DNA from: Microthrixaceae bacterium
GTDB lineage: Bacteria > Actinomycetota > Acidimicrobiia > Acidimicrobiales > Poriferisodalaceae
Direction of reading: 5' to 3'
Length of the DNA: 64,000 nucleotides
Assembly: GCA_011523825.1 (NCBI GenBank)
Contig: WTFX01000004.1
Location: 1-64,000 of the forward strand
The translations under genes and the position numbers were made by a program. A model generated the notes under the pieces. The model saw nothing but the letters and a program-made list of their open reading frames with translations. It did no database searches and was not told where the DNA came from. Of this stretch, positions 8,996 through 19,470 are shown piece by piece (position 1 is the first letter of the stretch; every line of letters begins with the position of its first letter).

Positions 8996-9061
8996 TGCGA
9001 GCGAGAAGGGCTTCGCCCCTCGCTCGCAACAACAGAAAGCGCAGGCCTTGCCTGCGCTTTC
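8996..9061 (+). terminator. Two consecutive hairpins after tRNA-Pro
   Basis: The first stem is TGCGAGCGAG (8996-9005) with CTCGCTCGCA (9019-9028), continued inside by GGGC/GCCC. The second is GAAAGCGCAGGC (9035-9046) with its perfect complement (9050-9061) and a three-base loop. Neither is followed by a clear T run, so factor-independent termination is uncertain. The position suggests end formation or processing of the tRNA transcript. Confidence 0.5.
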
Positions 9062-9071
9062 GACTACAGGG

Positions 9072-11320
<2,249 letters not shown>

Positions 11321-11404
11321 CTAATCCGCAAGCACGACGATGCAGTCGGACCTCCGAACGCTCCCGCGGCTGCATACCACTATGGGGCCGCCTAATGTGC
11401 GCGC

Positions 11405-11719
11405 ATGGCAGACCAGCCGACATCGCAGGAACTCACCTTTCGGCTCGACGACGATGTCTCACCTGGCGGCGTATATGCGAATTTTGCCGGGGTCTGGCAC
11501 ACTGAGCATGAGTTCACGATCGACTTTGCCACGCTGCCGCACTCGCCGACGGGCCCCAACTCCGAGTCCGTTGAAGGCTTGGTCGTCGCCAGGGTGAAGA
11601 TCCCACCCTCTGTGATCTTCGCCGTCGCTCGAGCCATCTCCGAGAACGTTGCAAAATTTGAGACGCAATACGGTGCGCTGACACCTCCGCCGCCGCCTGA
11701 ACCGCAGGATCGACCATGA
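11405..11719 (+). CDS. DUF3467-family protein
   Basis: 104 residues. It matches the DUF3467 pattern: VYANFAGVWHTEHEFTIDF at residues 24-42, then VEGLVVARVKIPPSVIFAVARAI and ENVAKFETQYG. The family is widespread and its biochemical role is not established. The Pro-rich end PPPPPEPQDRP is typical. Its TGA overlaps the ATG of the next gene (ATGA), so the two are translationally coupled. Confidence 0.82.
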   Translation: MADQPTSQELTFRLDDDVSPGGVYANFAGVWHTEHEFTIDFATLPHSPTGPNSESVEGLVVARVKIPPSVIFAVARAISENVAKFETQYGALTPPPPPEPQDRP

Positions 11720-11952
11720 ACGCCATCACAATCTCCGAACAACGCCGAGACCACTTCACCTACAAACAGCAGATGCCAGCGCGCGCAGGCCGAGACGACC
11801 TCGAAGCACTTGAAGCGCTCGCCATTCGTGATGCGTGCAGTCGCGCGTGGGCAGATCACCAGGAACGTGCCGCTCAAGGCCTCACCTACGCCGGCCCGGT
11901 CTCTGCAGCCGACCTTCAGGAACGCATCACCGAGCTTCGCACGACGGGGTGA
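11716..11952 (+). CDS. Small hypothetical protein coupled to DUF3467
   Basis: 78 residues, starting in an ATGA overlap with the DUF3467 gene, which is the main support that it is real. The sequence is hydrophilic and mostly helical (DDLEALEALAIRDACSRAWADHQERAA) with Arg/Lys early on and no cysteines beyond one. The family is not recognised. The coupling suggests a joint function, perhaps a small complex. Confidence 0.6.
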   Translation: MNAITISEQRRDHFTYKQQMPARAGRDDLEALEALAIRDACSRAWADHQERAAQGLTYAGPVSAADLQERITELRTTG

Positions 11953-12121
11953 ACGCACCCAACAGCCCGCTCCCTGCGAGCATCTTCACTGTTTTGTGCA
12001 GGCTGTTGGGGGTCCTTGGGATGTTCGTGGAGGCGGGTTACTGGATTCATGGTTTCAGGAGCGGGACCGACGCCCAGGGTCGAGGCATGCGTCGGCCTCG
12101 CGCTGCACATGTTTAGGCATG

Positions 12122-12152
12122 AATGTTGCTGCCCCTGCCCACCCCTCGTTCA
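12122..12152. repeat. Remnant of the dispersed palindrome repeat
   Basis: TTGCTGCCCCTGCCCACCC here closely matches the right arm of copy A (CTGCTGCCCCTGCCC and the bases after it), and a GCGCTGC lies just upstream as in the full copies. No matching left arm is present. It sits just past the lysC stop, in the 227-base gap after the small gene pair, which otherwise holds nothing I recognise. Confidence 0.4.
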
Positions 12153-12179
12153 ATCGAGGCCGAGCCTGATGCCGCCTGG

Positions 12180-13406
12180 TCAGTCGAGGCCGAAGGCTGT
12201 GTGCAGGGCGACTGTGGCCCGGTCTACGTCTGCTTCGGCGACTACGCAGGAAATGCGGATCGGCGAGGTGGAGATCATCTCGATGTTGATGTCCTGCGAT
12301 GCCAGCGTCTCGAACATGGTGGCCGCCACGCCGGGGTGGCTGGCCATGCCGGCACCGACGAGCGAGACCCGGGCGATGTCGGCATCGGTGTTCGTCGCTG
12401 AGAAGCCCACCGTGTCCACCATTCCCTCGCAGATGACGCGCACATCATCGGCGCTCTCGGCCGGAACCGTGAACGAGATGTCGGTGCGATCGTGGTCGCC
12501 CACGTTCTGCACGATCATGTCGACCACGACCGCCGCGTCGGCGAGCGTGCGGAACACCTTGGCAGCGATGCCCGGCTCGTCGCGGACGCCGACCAGCGTC
12601 ACCTTGGCCTGCGATGTGTCCGGCACGATGCCGGTCACGATCGGCTTTTCCATTTCTCTCGCGTCCATGTCTGACTCCGTGTCGACGACCCATGTTCCCG
12701 GTTCCCACGTGAATGCCGAGCGCACGTGCAACCGAACGCCGTACGTGCGGGCAACCTCGACCGAGCGGGCAGCCGGCTTGGGGCAGCCCATCGCGGTCAT
12801 CTCGAGCAGCTCATCGAACCCGATGCGCGCAATCTTGCGAGCGGCGGGGCACACCCGGGGATCGGTCGTGAAGACCCCCGAAACGTCCGTGTAGAGCTCG
12901 CACGCGTCGGCACCGAGGCCGTGCGCCAGGGCGACGGCGGTGGTGTCGGACCCGCCGCGGCCCAGGAATGTCACGTCGTTGTCGGTCGACACGCCCTGCG
13001 CGCCGGCAACGACTGCGACGCGGCCGGCTTCGAGCGACGCGGCCACCCGTTTGGGCGTCACCGACAGGATCTTTGCGTTGCGATGGTTCGTGTCGGTGAG
13101 AAAGCCCGCCTGGCTGCCGGTGAACGAGTCGGCGGGGACGCCCGCTTCGTGCAGCGCCATGCACATCAGCGCTATGGCCTTGCGCTCGCCTGCCGTGATG
13201 AGCATGTCGAGCTCGCGGCCCGACGGCTCGTCGGTGATCTGGGCGGCCAGCGCGAGGAGCTCGTCGGTCTCCGAGCCCATGGCGCTGACAACGAGCACGA
13301 TCTCATCGCCGCGGCTGCGGCAGTGCTTCACGTGGTCGGCAACCTCGCGCATGCGCGCCGCGCTGGCGATCGACGTTCCGCCGAACTTCTGCACGACCAA
13401 CGGCAC
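12180..13406 (-). CDS. lysC: Aspartate kinase
   Basis: 408 residues from the GTG at 13406, which places the family's N-terminus (VPLVVQKFGGTS) at the start; longer in-frame starts add sequence with no family resemblance. It phosphorylates aspartate with ATP, the committed step of the aspartate pathway. The catalytic domain has KFGGTS, LITAGER, and GRGGSDTTAVALA; two ACT domains follow (from about residue 265), where lysine and/or threonine feedback is expected. Confidence 0.95.
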   Translation of the reverse strand: MPLVVQKFGGTSIASAARMREVADHVKHCRSRGDEIVLVVSAMGSETDELLALAAQITDEPSGRELDMLITAGERKAIALMCMALHEAGVPADSFTGSQAGFLTDTNHRNAKILSVTPKRVAASLEAGRVAVVAGAQGVSTDNDVTFLGRGGSDTTAVALAHGLGADACELYTDVSGVFTTDPRVCPAARKIARIGFDELLEMTAMGCPKPAARSVEVARTYGVRLHVRSAFTWEPGTWVVDTESDMDAREMEKPIVTGIVPDTSQAKVTLVGVRDEPGIAAKVFRTLADAAVVVDMIVQNVGDHDRTDISFTVPAESADDVRVICEGMVDTVGFSATNTDADIARVSLVGAGMASHPGVAATMFETLASQDINIEMISTSPIRISCVVAEADVDRATVALHTAFGLD

Positions 13407-13473
13407 GCCGGGCGAGGGTACCGGCGGGGTGAGGCATCGGTAGTGTGACCGCCGGCCGTGGTCAGGGGCATTG

Positions 13474-14481
13474 ATGAGCAGCGAGAAGCGACAGCGACAG
13501 CGTGAGAACCGGATGCGGGCGGCAGCCGAGGCCGAACGTGCCAAGAAGCGTTCGAGCGTGACGCGCAAGGTGGTGCGGATCGTGCTGATCGTGGCCGCTG
13601 TGCTGCTCGCGCTGTTTCTGTGGAGCGTCTTCAGCGGCGATGACGGCGAAGGGTCCGGCGATGAGGCGACCGTGACCGCTGATGCGCCCGATGTCACGGT
13701 GTTCGAAACCGATGAGCCGTTCGAGACCGTAGAGCCGAGCGACGACGTGCCAGCGGCTATCCAAGATGCTGTCGAACCAGAGACCGACGACGGCCCGGAC
13801 GTGGCCGAGGAGCGCAGCGATCCGGCTCACGACAGTCCGGACGTGACCGCGGCGGCGGATCCGACGGCCTGTCCCGCTGCTGACGGCAGCGACGGGCCAC
13901 GCAGCCAGTTCCCTGCGCCGCCGCCGGTCTGCATCGACAACGAAGTGCTCTACGCCGCAGCCTTCGACACGAGCGTCGGCCCCTTCACGCTGGTGCTCGA
14001 ACCTGCGCTCGACCCCGTCAGCGTGAACAACTTCGTCGTCCTAGCGCGTTGGGGCGCGTACGACGGCACCTTGTTCCACCGGGTCATCGAAGACTTCATG
14101 ATCCAAGGCGGCGATGTGCAGCTCCAATACGGCACCGGCGGACCCGGCTACCAGTTCACGGGCGGATTCCCGGCCGAAGACTGGTACCGGGCGGGCGCGC
14201 TGGCGATGGCCAACCGCGGCAACCCTGCGTCCAACGGGGCGCAGTTCTTCATCGTCACCGGCCCGAGCGGCATCGGCTTGCCCGCGCTGTACTCGCCGAT
14301 GGGGCTGGTCACCGACGGGCTCGACGTCGTGTGCTCGATCGAAGGCGTCGCCACCGACGAGCGTGACGCACCCGTCAGCGAAGTCATCGTTCACAGCGTG
14401 ACCGTCACCGAAGCCACCGACACCCAAGCCGACGCCTACGACGAGGTTCAGGACGGCGACCGGTTCGCCGACGGCTGCTAA
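13474..14481 (+). CDS. Membrane-anchored cyclophilin-type peptidyl-prolyl isomerase
   Basis: 335 residues; the ATG at 13474 is chosen because AGGGG lies seven bases before it (a TTG one codon earlier is less likely). Residues 1-32 are very basic, 33-54 form one membrane span, and an acidic linker (about 55-150) precedes a cyclophilin domain. The active-site elements LFHRVIEDFMIQGGD, MANRGNPASNGAQFFI and LYSPMGLVTDGLDVV are present. It should assist folding outside the membrane. Confidence 0.9.
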   Translation: MSSEKRQRQRENRMRAAAEAERAKKRSSVTRKVVRIVLIVAAVLLALFLWSVFSGDDGEGSGDEATVTADAPDVTVFETDEPFETVEPSDDVPAAIQDAVEPETDDGPDVAEERSDPAHDSPDVTAAADPTACPAADGSDGPRSQFPAPPPVCIDNEVLYAAAFDTSVGPFTLVLEPALDPVSVNNFVVLARWGAYDGTLFHRVIEDFMIQGGDVQLQYGTGGPGYQFTGGFPAEDWYRAGALAMANRGNPASNGAQFFIVTGPSGIGLPALYSPMGLVTDGLDVVCSIEGVATDERDAPVSEVIVHSVTVTEATDTQADAYDEVQDGDRFADGC

Positions 14482-14589
14482 GCATCGTCGCTGCCCGATC
14501 GCGAGCGCCGTATCGACCGCGGGCGCCGGTGCTCGGGTCGGCCATGCTGCACCGAACACCCGCGCACAGATCGGCGTAGGCTCGCATCG

Positions 14590-15297
14590 ATGCAGCGCCA
14601 GTCAGAAGACGGCCCGACGGAGCCGCCCGCGTCGGGATGGTCATTCCCTCCCGCGTCGACCGCAGACGAGAACGGCCTCGTCGGTGCGGGCGCCGACCTC
14701 GAGGCGGGCACACTGCTCGGCGCCTACCGAGCAGGACTGTTCCCCATGCCGCTAGGCGACACCGTGGGCTGGTGGTCGCCCGATCCGCGGGGCATCCTGC
14801 CGCTCAGCTACCTGCGGGTAAGCCGCTCGCTGCGGCGAGCCTGCCGACGGTTCGACATCCGCATCGACACCGCCTTCGGGCAGGTGCTGGAGTCGTGCGC
14901 CGATCCCGCCCGCCCGCACGGCTGGATCAGCGACGACATGCACAACGCCTACCTGCAGCTCCATGAGCTCGGGTGGGCCCACAGCGTGGAGACCTGGCTG
15001 GACGATGAGATGGTGGGCGGCCTCTACGGCGTGGCCGTCGGCGCCTTCTTCGCCGGCGAGTCGATGTTCCACACCGAGAGCGATGCCTCCAAGGTGGCCC
15101 TGGTAGCACTGGTGGATGCGCTCAAGGTGACCGGGGGCGCACTGCTGGACGTTCAGTGGTCTACGCCGCACCTGGCCGGGCTGGGTGCGGTGGAAATCGA
15201 GCGCGCGGCCTACCTGGAGCTGCTGGCCGAAGCCATCACCCGGCCGTTGCCTGAGATCTGGCTGCGCCCGATGGTCTTCCGCATGCTCGACGCCTGA
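14590..15297 (+). CDS. aat: Leucyl/phenylalanyl-tRNA-protein transferase
   Basis: 235 residues. It transfers Leu or Phe from tRNA to proteins with N-terminal Arg or Lys, creating a degradation signal read by ClpS/ClpAP. Family motifs are AYRAGLFPMP, WWSPDPRGILPL, CADPARPHGWIS and GVAVGAFFAGESMFH. It is complete with a slightly long N-terminus of about 20 unconserved residues. A single-gene unit in this window. Confidence 0.94.
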   Translation: MQRQSEDGPTEPPASGWSFPPASTADENGLVGAGADLEAGTLLGAYRAGLFPMPLGDTVGWWSPDPRGILPLSYLRVSRSLRRACRRFDIRIDTAFGQVLESCADPARPHGWISDDMHNAYLQLHELGWAHSVETWLDDEMVGGLYGVAVGAFFAGESMFHTESDASKVALVALVDALKVTGGALLDVQWSTPHLAGLGAVEIERAAYLELLAEAITRPLPEIWLRPMVFRMLDA

Positions 15298-15366
15298 GGC
15301 CGAACCCCGGGCCCGCGCAGCTCCTCAGACCGTGATGGCCTCTGAGGGGCCGTAGCGTTCACGATC

Positions 15367-17346
15367 GTGACTGCTTCCGACTCGCCACAGCGCTCGCGTC
15401 CGTGGCTGATGCGCACGTACTCGGGGCACTCCACCGCCCAGGCTTCCAACGAGCTGTACCGGTCGATGCTGGCCAAGGGCCAAACAGGCCTGTCGGTGGC
15501 GTTCGACCTGCCGACCCAGACCGGCTACGACCCTGACCACCCGATGGCACGCGGCGAGGTGGGCAAGGTCGGCGTGCCGGTCACCCACCTGGGCCACATG
15601 GCCCAGCTCATGGACGGCATCCCGCCCGAGGCCATGAACACCTCCATGACCATCAACGCCACGGCGCCCTGGCTGCTCAGCCTCTACATCGCCAACGCCC
15701 AGAACGCCGGGGTGGCGGCCACGGCGCTGCGGGGCACCACCCAGAACGACATCGTGAAGGAGTACCTGAGCCGGGGCACGTTCATCTTCCCGCCCGAGGC
15801 CAGCCGCCGGCTCACCGTCGACGTGGTGGCGCACTGCTCGGCCCATGTGCCGCAGTGGAACCCGATCAACGTGTGCAGCTACCACCTGCAGGAAGCCGGC
15901 GCCACGCCCACCCAGGAGATCGCCTACGCCCTGGCCACCGCGATCGACGTGCTCGACGCCGTGCGCGACAGCGGCAAAGTGCCCCCCGAGCGCTTCGACG
16001 CCGCAGTGGGCAGCATCTCGTTCTTCGTGAACGGGGGCATCCGGTTCATCGAAGAGGTCTGCAAGGTGCGGGCCTTCACCCAGATGTGGGATCAGATCTG
16101 TGCTGAGCGCTACGGCGTGGCCGATCCGAAGCTGCGGCGGTTCCGCTACGGCGTGCAGGTGAACTCGCTCGGGCTTACCGAGGCGCAGCCCGAGAACAAC
16201 GTGGCGCGGATCACGCTGGAGGCGCTGGGCGTGACGCTGTCGCAGCGGGCGCGGACCCGCTCGCTGCAGCTTCCCGCCTGGAACGAGGCGCTGGGGCTGC
16301 CGCGGCCCTGGGACCAGCAGTGGTCGCTGCGGATCCAGCAGGTGCTGGCGCACGAGACCGACCTGCTGGAGTACGGCGACATCTTCGACGGCTCGGTCGT
16401 GGTCGAGGGTCGTACGGCCGAGTTGGCGGAGTCGGCGCAGGCTGAGCTGCATGACGTGCTCGAGATGGGCGGCGCGTTCGCCGCGATCGGTGAGCTGAAG
16501 CGGCGCCTGGTGGCGAGCCACACCGAGCGGGTGCGCCAGATCGAGAGCAGCGAGCTGACCGTGGTGGGGGTGAACGAGTTCACCGAGACGGCACCGTCGC
16601 CGCTGGAGGGAGACGAGTCGATCCTGCGTGTGGATCCCGAGGTGGAAGCCGAACTGGTCGCCGATCTCGAATGCTGGCGGGGCGCACGCGACTCGAACCG
16701 GGTCGTCGCAGCGCTGGACGACCTGCGGGTGGCCGCATCGGGCGACGTGAACATCATGGGGCCGAGCATCGAGGCCGCCCATGCCGGGGTGACGACCGGT
16801 GAGTGGGCGCAGGCCCTGCGCGAAGTGTTCGGCGAGTTCCGTGCGCCGACCGGCTTGGGTGCCGCAGGCGCTGGGGGCGCCCGATCACGAGGATCAGGGC
16901 TGGCGACCGTGGCCCAGCGGTGCGCCGCGATGGAAGGCGGCCCGCCCAGGGTGCTGGTTGCCAAGCCGGGCCTGGACGGCCATTCCAACGGCGCTGAGCA
17001 GGTGGCGGTCGCGGCCCGCGACGCCGGCATGGAAGTGGTGTACGAGGGCATCCGGCTGACACCGAGCCACATTGCCGCGACGGCACGCGACGAGGACGTG
17101 GACGTGGTGGGCCTGTCGATCCTGTCGGGCAGCCACCTGGAGCTCGTGCCCGAGGTGCTGGCGTGCCTCGACGCTGAGGGCGTGAGCGCGCCGGTGGTCG
17201 TCGGCGGCATCATCCCGCCCACCGACCATCAGGCGCTGCGGGACGCCGGCGTGGCCGCGGTTTACACGCCGAAGGACTTCGAGCTGGCCGCGATCATGGC
17301 CGACATCGCCGGCCTGGCCGAGAAGTCACGCACTGACGCCGGCTGA
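15367..17346 (+). CDS. ecm: Ethylmalonyl-CoA mutase (MeaA/Ecm type)
   Basis: 659 residues, GTG start. It is a coenzyme-B12 mutase with the substrate barrel and B12 domain in one chain. The N-terminal RPWLMRTYSGHSTAQASNEL and GQTGLSVAFDLPTQTGYDPD are diagnostic of the Ecm/MeaA branch rather than true methylmalonyl-CoA mutase. The B12 domain has KPGLDGHSNGAEQ, with His539 as the lower axial cobalt ligand, then VVGLSILSGSH and VVGGIIPP. It converts (2R)-ethylmalonyl-CoA to methylsuccinyl-CoA in the ethylmalonyl-CoA pathway. ccr and mce are 28 kb away on the other strand, and a carboxylase is 3.5 kb downstream. A Gly/Ala-rich linker joins the two domains (about residues 497-515). Confidence 0.93.
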   Translation: MTASDSPQRSRPWLMRTYSGHSTAQASNELYRSMLAKGQTGLSVAFDLPTQTGYDPDHPMARGEVGKVGVPVTHLGHMAQLMDGIPPEAMNTSMTINATAPWLLSLYIANAQNAGVAATALRGTTQNDIVKEYLSRGTFIFPPEASRRLTVDVVAHCSAHVPQWNPINVCSYHLQEAGATPTQEIAYALATAIDVLDAVRDSGKVPPERFDAAVGSISFFVNGGIRFIEEVCKVRAFTQMWDQICAERYGVADPKLRRFRYGVQVNSLGLTEAQPENNVARITLEALGVTLSQRARTRSLQLPAWNEALGLPRPWDQQWSLRIQQVLAHETDLLEYGDIFDGSVVVEGRTAELAESAQAELHDVLEMGGAFAAIGELKRRLVASHTERVRQIESSELTVVGVNEFTETAPSPLEGDESILRVDPEVEAELVADLECWRGARDSNRVVAALDDLRVAASGDVNIMGPSIEAAHAGVTTGEWAQALREVFGEFRAPTGLGAAGAGGARSRGSGLATVAQRCAAMEGGPPRVLVAKPGLDGHSNGAEQVAVAARDAGMEVVYEGIRLTPSHIAATARDEDVDVVGLSILSGSHLELVPEVLACLDAEGVSAPVVVGGIIPPTDHQALRDAGVAAVYTPKDFELAAIMADIAGLAEKSRTDAG

Positions 17347-17418
17347 CGGACGCGGCACGCTCATGTCGTTCAGCTCTCGCCGGGTGCGGCCCTCAACGGG
17401 GGGCATGAGGATCCTGTG

Positions 17419-17961
17419 ATGGGCATCGCAGGCCGCCGGAGGCATCGCCGGCTCTGGAAACTGCTCGTTCCGGGCTTCATCGTGCTGTACATCGCGATGA
17501 TCCCGCTCAATTCGGTGCTGGAAACCGACCATGTCGAGGTCTTCCCGTTCTTCAAGTGGAAGCTCTTCACCAACATCCCCGACTGGGAAACCTTCGAGTA
17601 CGCACTCGTCATCGACGCGATCGACGGGGAGCCGCCAACCGAGACCTTCTACCTGATCCCGAGCGCGGACGTCCGGGACTGGAAGGCGCTGCGACGCGTC
17701 GCGATCGCATGCAACAAGGACCGTGGATGCGAAGAAGCGGTCACCGAAGTGCTGTACCCCATCATCCGGCGCGCCCTCGGCGAGCGCAGTGTCGACTTCA
17801 GCATCATCAGAGCCGATGTGGACCTGCGTGACCTGCAGGACAACATCACCGACTTTGCCGACGGCCGGTTGACCAGAGCCGAGCTCCTTCGACCCGACAA
17901 ATTGATCGTCCGGTGGAACACAGACACGGGCCGCATCGACGCTGCGCTGAATGGCAGCTGA
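17419..17961 (+). CDS. Membrane-anchored hypothetical protein upstream of the HTTM/DCC protein
   Basis: 180 residues from ATG 17419 (a GTG one codon earlier is equally placed after GAGGATCC). The basic N-terminus is followed by one span (about residues 14-33, VPGFIVLYIAMIPLNSVL), then a soluble domain with FPFFKWKLFTNIPDW and two cysteines (CNKDRGC). Only three bases separate it from the next gene, so they are very likely co-transcribed and functionally linked. Family not recognised; small single-span partners often accompany HTTM proteins. Confidence 0.7.
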   Translation: MGIAGRRRHRRLWKLLVPGFIVLYIAMIPLNSVLETDHVEVFPFFKWKLFTNIPDWETFEYALVIDAIDGEPPTETFYLIPSADVRDWKALRRVAIACNKDRGCEEAVTEVLYPIIRRALGERSVDFSIIRADVDLRDLQDNITDFADGRLTRAELLRPDKLIVRWNTDTGRIDAALNGS

Positions 17962-17964
17962 GCC

Positions 17965-19326
17965 ATGTCTGTGCGAGTCCGACGGCGTCTGCGATGGGTC
18001 CGCAAGTCGATTCTGAGCGCGGGCATCGGGGAGCCTCGTACTCCCGCTGAGCTGACTCACAGCGCGAACAACGTGGTGCTGCTGAGCCGCTTCTACTACG
18101 TGTTTCTCACCTACCTCGTCGGCACGGGCCACTACCCGTTCGGCGATGCCTACTCCGGCGGTCCGCCGACCGCTCCGCTGTGGCCCATCAGGTTGGCAGA
18201 GCAGGTTGTGGGGACAGCATGGCTGAGGCACGAGCTCGCGCTGATGGCGGTCGGTCTGCTGTTCGCCCTCGGGGCTGCGGCGAGCCCGCGCATCTTCGTC
18301 TTGCGGTTCGGCGCGTTCTTGCACCTGTTGCTGCACGTCGCAATCCGGAATTCCTACGGCTCCATCAACCACGGCGTCCATGTCCTGCTGCTGGTCGGCT
18401 TCGCATTGCTGTTCCTGCCAGGCCGCCGGAGCGACCGACGCCCCGCACGGAACAGCGTGCGGCCGAGCCTGGTGGCCCTGTGGATGGCACAGAGCGTCAT
18501 CCTGCTGTCGTACACCCTGTCGGGTGTCTGGAAGATCTGGTACGGCCGGCTCGAACTGTTCACCTCCGATGCCTTGACGCGCATCCTGCTGGATCGACTG
18601 CTCGCCGAAGCCGACGAGATTCCGATGCTGCTGCCGTTCGTGGCGCAGCACAACTGGCTGGCGCAGTCGATGTGGTGGATGACGCTCTACATCGAGATCT
18701 TCGCGCTGTTGGTGGTGTTCCGGCCCCACCTGCACCGGCTGTTCGGGGCAGTGCTGATGGTGTTCCACATCACCAGCGACTGGCTCATGAACATCTCGTT
18801 CTCGCTCAACATCGTGATGCTGGGCCTGTTCTTGCTGCTGTCGCCGCTCGCACCTGACCGGTTCTCGCTGTCGGGCACCGTGCGGGCGCTGCCGATCGTG
18901 GGCATACCGTTCCGCCTCATGAAGCGCCGGCAGCAGTCGCAGCAGCCCCGCGACACCGATCGGGTCTGGCTCGTGTACGACGGCGAATGCCCGATGTGCA
19001 ACAACTACGCCCAGTACCTGAGGCTGCAGCAGTCGGTCGGCGAGTTCGTGCTGGTGGATGCGCGCCAGGGCGGCCCGATCGTCGACGAGGTGCGGGGGCT
19101 GCCGCATGATCTGAACGACGGGATGGTGGTGAAGATCGGCGACCGGTTCTTCGTGGGGCACGAGGCGCTGCATGTGCTGGCGCTGCTCGCGGCTGATCGT
19201 GGGGCGTTCAGCAAGTTCAACCGGTTGGCGTTCAGTTCGCCGCTGATCTCACGCTTTACGTACCCGCTGATGCGGGGTGGGCGGTGGGTGCTGCTCAAGC
19301 TGAAGGGTGTGGAGCGGATCCGCTGA
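17965..19326 (+). CDS. Multi-span HTTM-like protein fused to a DCC thiol-disulfide domain
   Basis: 453 residues. Residues about 35-310 contain several hydrophobic spans with a pattern resembling HTTM (vitamin K-dependent gamma-carboxylase-like) proteins: ELALMAVGLLFALGA, FLHLLLHVAIRNSYGSINHGVH, IWYGRLELFTSDALT, SDWLMNISFSLNIVMLGLFL. Residues about 330-445 are a DCC/DUF393 domain with the redox motif DGECPMCN (Asp339, Cys342, Cys345), DARQGG and GHEALHVLALL. Both domain types are known, and they often occur as separate neighbouring genes; here they are one chain. The substrate is unknown; electron transfer or thiol chemistry at the membrane is the simplest reading. Confidence 0.78.
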   Translation: MSVRVRRRLRWVRKSILSAGIGEPRTPAELTHSANNVVLLSRFYYVFLTYLVGTGHYPFGDAYSGGPPTAPLWPIRLAEQVVGTAWLRHELALMAVGLLFALGAAASPRIFVLRFGAFLHLLLHVAIRNSYGSINHGVHVLLLVGFALLFLPGRRSDRRPARNSVRPSLVALWMAQSVILLSYTLSGVWKIWYGRLELFTSDALTRILLDRLLAEADEIPMLLPFVAQHNWLAQSMWWMTLYIEIFALLVVFRPHLHRLFGAVLMVFHITSDWLMNISFSLNIVMLGLFLLLSPLAPDRFSLSGTVRALPIVGIPFRLMKRRQQSQQPRDTDRVWLVYDGECPMCNNYAQYLRLQQSVGEFVLVDARQGGPIVDEVRGLPHDLNDGMVVKIGDRFFVGHEALHVLALLAADRGAFSKFNRLAFSSPLISRFTYPLMRGGRWVLLKLKGVERIR

Positions 19327-19339
19327 CGCGTGTGCTTCC

Positions 19340-19455
19340 GGGGCGGGCGGGGGCAGCTGCACCCATGCTCAGACATGCGCAGCGCCGCCCGTTGCGAGGT
19401 GGATGGGCTGTGGCGCTGCGAACTGCGCGTGGGCACAGCTGCCCCCGCCCGCCCC
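19340..19455. repeat. Dispersed nested-palindrome repeat, copy B
   Basis: GGGGCGGGCGGGGGCAGCTG (19340-19359) and its exact 20-base complement (19436-19455) enclose a second perfect stem, CGCAGCGCC (19378-19386) with GGCGCTGCG (19412-19420). The order and spacing match copy A. It lies between the ends of two convergent genes, where it could also terminate transcription from both sides. Confidence 0.75.
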
Positions 19456-19470
19456 TGGTTCTCTCGGGCT

